Of a DNA stretch of 64,000 nt, positions 1 to 7,343 are shown in pieces. Source of the stretch: Campylobacter concisus (GTDB lineage Bacteria > Campylobacterota > Campylobacteria > Campylobacterales > Campylobacteraceae). The stretch spans positions 116,041 to 180,040 of the forward strand of contig NZ_PIRQ01000004.1 in NCBI RefSeq assembly GCF_003048535.1, given 5' to 3'. Under the pieces are notes generated by a model. The model was not told where the DNA came from. It worked only from the letters and a program-made list of their open reading frames with translations, and searched no databases. The position numbers and the translations under genes are program-made. Within the stretch, counting starts at the first letter, position 1. Each line of letters starts with the position of its first letter.

Positions 1-522
1 AAGATTATAAACACAAACGCAAATAGCGCTAACTAAGCACCAAAACAAGGCCTTTGGCGAAATGACAAGAGATGAAATTTGAGCATGTGTGCTTAGGAAA
101 AATACGCCAAGCATGGCTAAAAATAGAGCTAAAATTTCAAGTTTTCTTGGGACGCGTTTTTCTTTTATGCAAATGACCATTAAAATTAAAGTAGGAGCAG
201 TGTATTGAATAACAGTCGCTACTGCGGCATTTGAAAGCTCAATGGAGTAAAAGTAGGCATACTGCGTCATCATAAGCCCAAGCAGGGCATAGACTAAAAA
301 CTCACCAAGAAGCTTTATATCTTTAATCGGAGCAAAAACGGCACTTGGTTCTTTAAAAGCATAAAAAATCACAATAACAATGCCAGCTAGCATCAGTCTA
401 TATGGCACCAAAAAATCAGAACTTATACCAAGTGAAAATAGATATTGCCCACAAACCCCGCTAAACCCCCAAAGGATACCGCCAACTAAAGTAAGGAGTA
501 TCCCAAGACGATGAGTATTCAT
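1..522 (-). CDS. EamA/DMT-family permease, 3' end outside window
   Basis: This is an inner-membrane transporter of the drug/metabolite (EamA) superfamily; the substrate is not known. The 174 visible codons begin at the ATG at 520-522 and run off the left edge. The N-terminus carries the typical GGILWGFSG segment, followed by alternating hydrophobic helices and short basic loops, as in the first half of a ten-helix EamA protein. The start lies 5 bp after the stop of the upstream lipoprotein gene, so it is probably the last visible gene of that operon. The family call is firm and the cargo is unassigned. Confidence 0.8.
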   Translation of the reverse strand, partial: MNTHRLGILLTLVGGILWGFSGVCGQYLFSLGISSDFLVPYRLMLAGIVIVIFYAFKEPSAVFAPIKDIKLLGEFLVYALLGLMMTQYAYFYSIELSNAAVATVIQYTAPTLILMVICIKEKRVPRKLEILALFLAMLGVFFLSTHAQISSLVISPKALFWCLVSAICVCVYNL

Positions 523-527
523 TAAAT

Positions 528-1205
528 TTATCTATCTTTATGAAGCTGTGCATCTTTGCCGTAATACGGCGAATATGGTCCATAAAGTATGCAGTTATGG
601 CAATCTCTTGAAAATAAATAAGCATCTGCCATCACTGCTAGATCATACGATCTATCTGAGATGGTATTTGCCACCTGTGAGATGACGGCTGAGACTAACA
701 TGCCAAGTAGACTGCTTTGGCCACTACTGCTATCTTCTGCTGCCATAGCACTGCCTTGCCAAAGAGTAGCGCCGCTTTTTATATCGATAAGCTTTGCTTC
801 AAGGACAACCTTTGTTGAGCTTGAGATGACCGCATAGCTCGTACCATAATCTTTTATATTTATATAAAGCACACTATCAGCATGGAAAATTTTATCAAGC
901 TTATTTAGTGGTACGGCTGCGATCTCGCTTGGCTCGGTTATACCATTTAGCTTAAAGGTATCATTTACAAGAGCCACTGGAAATACATAGTATCCTGCCT
1001 CACTTAGTGGTGCGACTGCATTTGCTAAAACAGCTGCTGGACCTGAAATTTCTGTACTATCGTTTGTTGGCATAAGCACTAAAATAGAGTGAGGTCTTTT
1101 TTGTAAAAATTCTGAGTAGTCGTATGGCTCAGGCTCTTTTATAGAGCAACCCGTAAAAAATACTGCTAAAAATACAAAGGCTATAAATTTCAGGCTATTT
1201 TTCAT
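528..1205 (-). CDS. GNA1162-like (DUF799) lipoprotein
   Basis: A predicted lipoprotein of 225 residues with a lipobox ending in FTGC, so the mature protein starts at Cys20. The body resembles the GNA1162/DUF799 family of Neisseria and other Proteobacteria: a TolB-N-like alpha/beta domain with the early pattern HSILVLMPTNDS. The function of the family is not settled. The gene overlaps the DUF4810 gene upstream by 11 bp and sits third in a CsgG, DUF4810, GNA1162 set that recurs in many Gram-negative bacteria, which suggests the products act together at the outer membrane. The protein ends in a Cys- and Tyr-rich tail (DCHNCILYGPYSPYYG). Confidence 0.8.
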   Translation of the reverse strand: MKNSLKFIAFVFLAVFFTGCSIKEPEPYDYSEFLQKRPHSILVLMPTNDSTEISGPAAVLANAVAPLSEAGYYVFPVALVNDTFKLNGITEPSEIAAVPLNKLDKIFHADSVLYINIKDYGTSYAVISSSTKVVLEAKLIDIKSGATLWQGSAMAAEDSSSGQSSLLGMLVSAVISQVANTISDRSYDLAVMADAYLFSRDCHNCILYGPYSPYYGKDAQLHKDR

Positions 1206-1599
1206 TATTTGCCCCCTCTTTTTGCTCCACTTTTTTTGGAGTTAAATTTTTAGAGCCTTTGATGAAATTTATATACTCCCTTGACTCTGGGAAATTCTCT
1301 ACTTCTTTGTCAAAATTTGTATTTGCAGCGCCTAAATTTCCATTATTTAGATACAAAAGTCCAAGGTGTGCGTATACGCCAGGAGCGATCTTGTAGCCCT
1401 TTTGTATTGATATCTGCACCAAATTTTCTAAGCGTGAAATTTGCTCGTTTGTATCGCCCTCTTCATTTAGGTAGCTATATAGCGAGCTACTATATGATCC
1501 GTCCCAATAATAAATCGACCTTGGAGCGTTTGAATGACCGCAACCCGCTAAAAATAGCACAAAAAGCACGAGGCCGGCAAGCTTTATTTTACTTGCCAT
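1195..1599 (-). CDS. DUF4810 lipoprotein
   Basis: A small lipoprotein of 134 residues. The signal peptide ends in FLAGC, giving Cys20 as the lipidated residue. The mature part begins with the motif SIYYWDGSYSSSLYSYL, followed by helices resembling a TPR-like fold (AHLGLLYLNNGNLGAA), as in the DUF4810 family. It overlaps the CsgG-like gene upstream by 16 bp and the GNA1162-like gene downstream by 11 bp, so the three are probably translationally coupled. No enzymatic motif is visible and the role is unknown; an accessory part of a periplasmic or outer-membrane assembly is an inference from context. Confidence 0.78.
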   Translation of the reverse strand: MASKIKLAGLVLFVLFLAGCGHSNAPRSIYYWDGSYSSSLYSYLNEEGDTNEQISRLENLVQISIQKGYKIAPGVYAHLGLLYLNNGNLGAANTNFDKEVENFPESREYINFIKGSKNLTPKKVEQKEGANNEK

Positions 1600-2252
1600 G
1601 CTCCACTTTCTATGCCATTTACTAGATTATTTACCGCTTCAATAATAGCTAGGCTTAAAACCTTGCCATTTAGCGTAGAGTCATATCCTGCTGTGCCGCC
1701 AAAACCGATGATCTCTCTGTTTGAAAGGGTGTATTCGCCAGCACCGCTAACCGAATAGACAACCTCGGCTGTTTTGGTATCAACGATATTTAAATTTACC
1801 TTTGAATAGGCAGTTTGTTGCTTGCCTTTGCCAAGTATGCCAAATAGCTGATGATCACCCGTAGTTTTTCGTCCAAACTCGGTCACATCACCGGTTATCA
1901 CGTATCTTGCGCCTTTTAGATTTTGAGCGGTTTTACTTAGCTCGCTCTCTTGTTTGATTACTTTCATATTTGATCTATCAAGCACCAAAAATCTACCACT
2001 TTGCTGTAAATTTGTGATCAAAATGCTTTGAGCTTGGTTACCAAGCCTATCCTCGCCATCAGCAAATACACCATTTTGGTAAGCTGATTGATTATTAAAT
2101 CGACCTATCGAAACTGAAATTTTTTGACCATTGTAAACTGTGCCGTAGCTTGCTACTTTTGGAGTCTCAACAACCCTTGAACTCTCACTCGCACATCCAG
2201 CAAAAAGAGCTGCCGTAAGCAAAACTGCACCAACTTTAAATACATTTTTCAT
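1584..2252 (-). CDS. CsgG/HfaB-family lipoprotein
   Basis: A lipoprotein of 222 residues related to CsgG/HfaB. The signal peptide ends in LFAGC, again making Cys20 the lipidation site. The core shows features of the family: KISVSIGRFNNQSAY, a Q-SILITNLQQSGRF-LDRS segment, and GARYVITGDVTEFG. True CsgG forms the curli secretion pore; this protein is shorter and no curli genes are near, so a pore role is not shown. The start has a good ribosome site (AAGGA, 2260-2264). It is the first gene of the lipoprotein trio and has no gene directly upstream on its strand closer than the MATE gene. Confidence 0.82.
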   Translation of the reverse strand: MKNVFKVGAVLLTAALFAGCASESSRVVETPKVASYGTVYNGQKISVSIGRFNNQSAYQNGVFADGEDRLGNQAQSILITNLQQSGRFLVLDRSNMKVIKQESELSKTAQNLKGARYVITGDVTEFGRKTTGDHQLFGILGKGKQQTAYSKVNLNIVDTKTAEVVYSVSGAGEYTLSNREIIGFGGTAGYDSTLNGKVLSLAIIEAVNNLVNGIESGAWQVK

Positions 2253-2299
2253 TTTTTATCCTTTGCGACAAAATCGCTTGTATATTACTAAATTTATTT

Positions 2300-3658
2300 T
2301 TAAATAGCTTTAAAATTCATCCATGTGCCTTTTAGGTATCTAATCGTAAAAAGCACCGCCTTCACAGCCCAGTCAGCAAACATTGCAAACCAAGTACCTA
2401 TCATACCAAGATCAAATGTGAGCGCAAAGACATAGGCCAAGATGACTCTACAAGCAAACATACAAACTAAATTTACAATCATCGGATATTTAGCGTCCCC
2501 TGCAGCACGAAAAACGGTCGGATATGTGTAGGCAAGTGGCCAAATAAGACACATAGCGATACCGTGATACCAGACGATCTGCCTTGTTAAATTTATGGCT
2601 TCGCTTGAGAGATTATAAACAAGAAGCAATGGCTCAAGTAAAAGCAAAATTACTACTGTGCTAAAAAGCTGCACGATATAGATACTTATCATCGACTTTC
2701 TTACGTAAAATTTAGCCTGAGCAAAGTCGTTTGCGCCGATGCATCTAGACACTACTACGCTTAGGCCTGTGCCTATCGCCATGCCAGGGAGTACTTGAAA
2801 CATCACGATCGTCCCGCCCACGGCATTTGCAGCGATACTTGCTGTGCCAAAGAGTGAAACAAGACTCAAAACGATGATGCGACCCACATAAAACATCGAA
2901 TTTTCAAAGCCATAAGGCACTCCGATATTTAAAATTTTCTTGATGATCTCGTAGTCAAATTTATAGATAAAGCTATTTCTTATGTGAAGTTTTAGCCTTA
3001 TATCAAGAAGCAAATAGACTATAACAAAGCAAGCAAGCATCTTGGCTATAAGCGTACTGATGGCAATACCTAAAATACCAGTATGAAATGTATAAATACT
3101 AATGGCAGTTAGAAGTACATTTAATAAATTTGCAGCCGCCATAATATACATAGGAAGCTTTGCGTTTGACATCGTGCGAAAGATCGCCACAGCTGCTGCA
3201 TAGACAGCCAAAAATGGCGCGGAAATGGCCGAGAAAACAAGATATTGGCTAGCATCATGCCTTACTTGCTCTCCAATATCGCCAAAGACATAATCTAGGA
3301 TAATATCTTTTAAAACTATGATGACCGCTGCGATAAAAAGGGCAAAGATAAAACTAAACCAAACGAGCTGATTTGCTGTGATTTTGGCGTTGCCACTTTG
3401 TTTACTACCAAGATACTGGCTAGCAACCACTGAGCCGCCAGTAGCGATAGCAGTAAATATGCTAATAAATAGCGCCATGACAAATTCCACAAGACTAATC
3501 GCACTTACAGCGCTTTCACTAACACTTGCTGCCATTAGCGAGTTTGCAAGCCCTAGGCTATACTCTAAAAACTGCTCAACCGCAATAGGGAAAAATAGCT
3601 TCGCAAGATCAGCATTTGAGAAAAATTTTGTATTTTGATCTTTGATTTTGTTTACCAT
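2300..3658 (-). CDS. MATE-family multidrug/Na+ efflux transporter
   Basis: A polytopic inner-membrane protein of 452 residues with about twelve hydrophobic segments in two similar halves, as in the MATE (NorM/DinF) family. Early residues FPIAVEQFLEYSLGLANSLM and the segment SQYLGSKQSG fit the first bundle, and VVVSRCIGANDFAQA is the matching motif of the second half. MATE proteins expel cationic compounds in exchange for Na+ or H+. The start has a purine-rich ribosome site (GGGGAA) just upstream. The specific substrate cannot be read from sequence. Confidence 0.88.
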   Translation of the reverse strand: MVNKIKDQNTKFFSNADLAKLFFPIAVEQFLEYSLGLANSLMAASVSESAVSAISLVEFVMALFISIFTAIATGGSVVASQYLGSKQSGNAKITANQLVWFSFIFALFIAAVIIVLKDIILDYVFGDIGEQVRHDASQYLVFSAISAPFLAVYAAAVAIFRTMSNAKLPMYIMAAANLLNVLLTAISIYTFHTGILGIAISTLIAKMLACFVIVYLLLDIRLKLHIRNSFIYKFDYEIIKKILNIGVPYGFENSMFYVGRIIVLSLVSLFGTASIAANAVGGTIVMFQVLPGMAIGTGLSVVVSRCIGANDFAQAKFYVRKSMISIYIVQLFSTVVILLLLEPLLLVYNLSSEAINLTRQIVWYHGIAMCLIWPLAYTYPTVFRAAGDAKYPMIVNLVCMFACRVILAYVFALTFDLGMIGTWFAMFADWAVKAVLFTIRYLKGTWMNFKAI

Positions 3659-3735
3659 GCTTCCCCTAAGATAAACTTAAAAATTTTAATATATTTAAGC
3701 CAAGATCTGCTTTTTGCAAATCCTGACTTAAAAAT

Positions 3736-5067
3736 TTAGTGTCTCGAAAGATAATTTGTATCGTAGTTATTGCTTAAAAAGTCTTTGTTTTCCATCATAG
3801 CGATGTGAAAATCTTTTGTTGTTTTTATGCCATTTATTATGAGCTGATCAAGAGCTACTTTCATCTTGTGGATCGCCCTGTTTCTATCAGTGTCCCAAAC
3901 TACGAGCTTACCGATCATACTATCGTAATACGGTGGTATAGAGTAGTCTTGATAGATATGACTATCCATTCTAACATTGCGGCCACCTGGACAGACATAT
4001 TTTGTGATCTTGCCAGGACACGGCGTAAATGTATTTGGATCTTCAGCTGTTATCCTGCACTCGATCGCATGACCTTTTAGCTCGATGCTCTCTTGTGATG
4101 GTAGCACTTCGCCTTCAGCCACTTTTATCATAAGCTCGATGATATCAAGTCCGCTTACCATTTCGCTAACTGTGTGCTCAACTTGAAGTCTTGTATTCAT
4201 CTCGATGAAGTAAAAGTCCAAATTTTTATCAACCAAAAACTCAAACGTACCAGCTCCCTCGTAGCCGATTGCTTTTGCCGCTTTTATGGCTGTTTCGTGA
4301 AGTCTCTCTCTTGTCTTTTCGTCAAGCAGAATAGCTGGACTCTCTTCGATTAGTTTTTGGTGGCGACGCTGCATAGAGCAGTCACGCTCGCCGATATGAA
4401 GCACATTGCCATGGCTATCGCCAATTACTTGAACTTCGATGTGGCGTGGGTTTAGGATATATTTTTCCATATACATTGTGCCATCACCAAATGCGCTCAT
4501 AGCTTCGCTCTCAGCAGACCAAAACGCTTTTTCTAAATCAGCCTCTTTTTCAACCACGCGCATACCGCGTCCGCCACCACCTGCAGCAGCTTTTAAGATG
4601 ACAGGATAGCCGATCTTTTTAGCTAGCTCTTTTGCAGCTTTTGTGTCAGCCACAGCGCCGTCTGAGCCAGGGATGACTGGCACGCCGGCTCTTTGCATGA
4701 CCTGCTTTGCCTTACTTTTATCGCTCATCAAAGCCATCGCAGCAACACTTGGTCCAATAAATTTGATCTTATGATGTGAGCAAATTTCAACAAAATTTTG
4801 ATTTTCACTTAAAAAGCCATAACCTGGGAAGATAGCATCTGCTTCGCTAATCTCAGCTGCGCTTATGATAGCTGGGATATTTAGGTAGCTGTCGCTTGAG
4901 CGCTCTTTACCGATGCAAATAGCTACGTCAGCATATTTTACATAAAGCGCGTCTTTATCGGCGGTTGAATAGACTACAACGGCTTCTTTACCCATCTCCT
5001 TTATCGTTCGCAAAGCACGAAGAGCGATTTCACCTCGGTTTGCGATTAAAATTCTTTTTAATTCCAT
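3736..5067 (-). CDS. accC: Acetyl-CoA carboxylase, biotin carboxylase subunit
   Basis: AccC carboxylates the biotin of AccB with ATP and bicarbonate, the first half of malonyl-CoA formation for fatty-acid synthesis. The 443-residue protein has the usual length. It begins with the N-terminal lobe motif ILIANRGEIALRALR, has the ATP-grasp glycine loop AAAGGGGRGMRV (residues about 159-170), the catalytic region RDCSMQRRHQKLIEE, the metal-binding EMNTRLQVEHTVSE (about 289-302), and a normal C-terminal domain. Its ATG overlaps the accB stop by one base, so the two are co-translated. accA and accD are not in the window, as is common. Confidence 0.96.
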   Translation of the reverse strand: MELKRILIANRGEIALRALRTIKEMGKEAVVVYSTADKDALYVKYADVAICIGKERSSDSYLNIPAIISAAEISEADAIFPGYGFLSENQNFVEICSHHKIKFIGPSVAAMALMSDKSKAKQVMQRAGVPVIPGSDGAVADTKAAKELAKKIGYPVILKAAAGGGGRGMRVVEKEADLEKAFWSAESEAMSAFGDGTMYMEKYILNPRHIEVQVIGDSHGNVLHIGERDCSMQRRHQKLIEESPAILLDEKTRERLHETAIKAAKAIGYEGAGTFEFLVDKNLDFYFIEMNTRLQVEHTVSEMVSGLDIIELMIKVAEGEVLPSQESIELKGHAIECRITAEDPNTFTPCPGKITKYVCPGGRNVRMDSHIYQDYSIPPYYDSMIGKLVVWDTDRNRAIHKMKVALDQLIINGIKTTKDFHIAMMENKDFLSNNYDTNYLSRH

Positions 5068-5513
5068 TAATTTTTCTCCACACCAAATAACGGCAATCCA
5101 AACTCAACTGGCTGTCCGTCAGAGACTAGCATTTCAGTGATCTGGCAGTCAAACTCAGCCTCGATCTCGTTCATTATCTTCATTGCCTCGATGATACCTA
5201 CTACATCGCCTTTTCTCACTCTTTGACCTACTTTTACAAATGGAGCAGCACCTGGGCTTGGAGCAGCGTAAAAAGTGCCTACCATAGGAGATTTTATGCT
5301 ATCTTTTGGCGTATTTGATGCTGGTTTTACCTCTGAATTAACGACTACATTTACAGGTGCTGGAGCTGGCGCTTGTGCTGCTGGTTTAGCAGGCGCGCAA
5401 TAATCTGAAAATTTTTCAAGCTCTACCTCAAAATCACCACTTTTTATTTTGATATGATTCATCTCCATATCATTAAAAAATTCGATAAGCTCTTTTATAT
5501 CTTCTTTTTTCAT
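5067..5513 (-). CDS. accB: Acetyl-CoA carboxylase biotin carboxyl carrier protein
   Basis: This protein carries the biotin of acetyl-CoA carboxylase. The chosen start at 5513 gives 148 residues and is preceded by a strong ribosome site (AGGAGA); an in-frame ATG at 5588 would add 25 residues without such a site. The N-terminal helix region (MKKEDIKELIEFF) is followed by a Pro/Ala-rich linker at about 62-80 and a biotinyl domain with the acceptor lysine in EAMKIMNEIEAE. It lies directly ahead of accC with a one-base overlap. Confidence 0.95.
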   Translation of the reverse strand: MKKEDIKELIEFFNDMEMNHIKIKSGDFEVELEKFSDYCAPAKPAAQAPAPAPVNVVVNSEVKPASNTPKDSIKSPMVGTFYAAPSPGAAPFVKVGQRVRKGDVVGIIEAMKIMNEIEAEFDCQITEMLVSDGQPVEFGLPLFGVEKN

Positions 5514-5584
5514 AGAAATTTCTCCTAAATTTTTATATAAGCGTCTAATTGTAGCGAAAATTAGATAAAAAATTTTTTTATGAA

Positions 5585-5618
5585 GCAAAAAAGGGAACTC
5601 AAAGTTACTCTTTTTTGC
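5585..5618 (-). terminator. Probable terminator of the DUF3737 gene
   Basis: GCAAAAAAG at 5585-5593 pairs with CTTTTTTGC at 5610-5618, with a few more pairs inside. It lies immediately past the stop of the minus-strand DUF3737 gene (5623) and before accB. The stem is AT-rich, so its strength is uncertain. Confidence 0.45.
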
Positions 5619-5622
5619 TAAG

Positions 5623-6468
5623 TTATTTTTCAGTAATAATTATCTTAATACCTTTAGTATCAACTAAACTTTCATCGATGATGATCTCATCTATTATCTT
5701 TGCTGCCCTTATCATACCACTTTTTGGATTTTTTATGCTTTTTATCGCCCCGCTTGTGCTTACATCGATACTTGAATATTCAAATGCAAGGCTCGTATCC
5801 ATAAAAATGCAATCTTTTACAACCAAATTTTCCACATAGCAAAGCGCTTGCAAGCTCTTTATCGTGCAGTTTATAAGCGTCACATTTTTTGAGTTCCAAG
5901 CTAGATATTCGCCTGAGATGAGGCAATTTTGTGCGGTCACGTTTTCGCAGTTCCAAAATGCATCTTTTGAAATGAGCTTTGAGTTTGTGATATGGACATT
6001 TTTACAACAATCAAAGCAGTAGTTTCCGTCTAAATTTAGCCCATCGATCTCTAAATTTTCACTATTTGCTCCGAAATAATCGCCCCTAGCAAAGACATTT
6101 TTTATCCTAACGCCCGCGCATCCCCAAAGTGTTTCACTAGCATCTGAGAAATTTACATTTTCTAGCGAAATTTGCGAGCTTTTTCTAAAGCTTTTTGGAG
6201 CGTTGATGACCACGTCTTTGAAGCTTAAATTTGTGCTGTACCACATGCCAGCTCTTGCTAGAGGCTCCAAGTATCCGCCATTTAGCGTGACATCGCTTGC
6301 GTACCAAAGTGGGTATTTGTAGGCAAAAACGCACTCATTTAGCTTTAAATTTGAACTATGCTTTAGTGGTGACTCGCCATCTTCAAAGATACAGTTTGTA
6401 AAATTTACACTTTTTGCCCCAAACATCGCACGCTCACCAGTAAAAATTTCTGCATTTTTCTCTTGCAT
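5623..6468 (-). CDS. DUF3737 family protein, predicted beta-helix
   Basis: A protein of 281 residues without signal peptide or membrane segment. It is built of short repeats of the type N-x-x-hydrophobic-x-x-x-x-hydrophobic (for example VTAQNCLISGEYLAWNSKNVTLINC), which is how a right-handed parallel beta-helix looks in sequence. The N-terminus (FTGERAMFGAKSVNFTNC) and the conserved GESPLKHS and YPLWYASDVTL segments fit DUF3737. It is rich in Cys and aromatic residues that recur at repeat spacing. No activity is known. It is transcribed away from dcd and stands alone. Confidence 0.75.
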   Translation of the reverse strand: MQEKNAEIFTGERAMFGAKSVNFTNCIFEDGESPLKHSSNLKLNECVFAYKYPLWYASDVTLNGGYLEPLARAGMWYSTNLSFKDVVINAPKSFRKSSQISLENVNFSDASETLWGCAGVRIKNVFARGDYFGANSENLEIDGLNLDGNYCFDCCKNVHITNSKLISKDAFWNCENVTAQNCLISGEYLAWNSKNVTLINCTIKSLQALCYVENLVVKDCIFMDTSLAFEYSSIDVSTSGAIKSIKNPKSGMIRAAKIIDEIIIDESLVDTKGIKIIITEK

Positions 6469-6560
6469 TTTTGTCCTTTATTAATTTTTGCTGTTAAAAT
6501 TATACTAATTTTCATCTAATTTATTCGCTTTATTAAATTTACTTTAAAGACGCAAAGCGT

Positions 6561-6581
6561 TATAATCGCCCAAAAAAGGAG
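6561..6581 (+). promoter_or_regulatory. dcd -10 box and ribosome site
   Basis: A perfect TATAAT at 6561-6566 precedes an AAGGAG ribosome site at 6576-6581 and the ATG at 6587. As usual in Campylobacter there is no clear -35 box; the upstream DNA is AT-rich. Confidence 0.6.
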
Positions 6582-6586
6582 CAAAA

Positions 6587-7147
6587 ATGGGTTTAAAGTC
6601 AGACTCTTGGATAAGAAAAATGTCGGTTGAGAAAAATATGATAGTGCCGTTTGCTGAGGAGCAGGTCGGACGCGGCGTCGTTAGTTACGGCGTTTCTAGC
6701 TACGGCTACGATATCCGCGTTGGTGATGAGTTTAAAATTTTTACAAACATCGGCGGAACCGTAGTCGATCCTAAAAATTTTGACGAGAAAAACGTAGTAG
6801 ATTTTAAGGGCGATGTCTGCATCGTACCGCCGAATTCATTCGCTCTAGCACGCACGATCGAGTACTTTAACATGCCAGATGACGTGCTAGCCATCTGCCT
6901 TGGCAAAAGCACCTACGCAAGGTGCGGCATCATCGTAAATGTGACACCATTTGAGCCGGGATTTAAGGGGCATATCACGATAGAAATTTCAAACACGACG
7001 CCACTACCGGCCAAAATCTACGCAAATGAGGGCATCGCGCAGGTGCTATTTATCGAGGGCGATGAACCTTGCGAGGTGACTTATGCTGATAAAAATGGCA
7101 AATACCAAGCTCAAGAAGGTATCACACTGCCAAGAATTTTGAAATAA
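6587..7147 (+). CDS. dcd: dCTP deaminase
   Basis: Dcd deaminates dCTP to dUTP, feeding thymidylate synthesis. The 186-residue protein matches the family in length. Visible signatures are [18 protein letters not shown] near residues 31-48, the nucleotide-binding stretch [20 protein letters not shown] (about 105-124) and [19 protein letters not shown], which contains the catalytic acidic region of the dUTPase-like fold. The start is fixed by the AAGGAG site. It is a single-gene unit with its own promoter and terminator. Confidence 0.95.
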   Translation: MGLKSDSWIRKMSVEKNMIVPFAEEQVGRGVVSYGVSSYGYDIRVGDEFKIFTNIGGTVVDPKNFDEKNVVDFKGDVCIVPPNSFALARTIEYFNMPDDVLAICLGKSTYARCGIIVNVTPFEPGFKGHITIEISNTTPLPAKIYANEGIAQVLFIEGDEPCEVTYADKNGKYQAQEGITLPRILK

Positions 7148-7149
7148 TT

Positions 7150-7182
7150 TTTAGCCTTTGCGACCTTGCAAAGGCTAAATTT
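7150..7182 (+). terminator. dcd terminator
   Basis: TTTAGCCTTTGC (7150-7161) and GCAAAGGCTAAA (7168-7179) form a perfect 12-bp stem with a 6-base loop, followed by TTT. It starts three bases past the dcd stop. Confidence 0.8.
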
Positions 7183-7275
7183 AAACGCTGCTTTTACAAT
7201 TTCCTCTAAACATTAATTAAAATTTGACGAAATAGAAACTAGAAAGATAAAACTTTTGTAATAAATTTTAAAATT

Positions 7276-7293
7276 TTGGCATAACTTTTGCTT
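7276..7293 (+). promoter_or_regulatory. Sigma-54 (RpoN) promoter ahead of the maf/leg cluster
   Basis: TTGGCATAACTTTTGCTT has the invariant GG (7278-7279) and GC (7290-7291) separated by exactly ten bases, and also matches the flanking TTGGCA and TTGCTT of the -24/-12 consensus. The start of transcription would fall near 7303, about 40 bases before the maf ATG. In Campylobacter RpoN drives hook and basal-body genes through FlgSR. A TATACT at 7315-7320 could be an alternative sigma-70 -10 box. Confidence 0.65.
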
Positions 7294-7343
7294 AAATTTT
7301 CAGTGTTTTAATACTATACTTAGCATATTTTTTAAGGATATTC

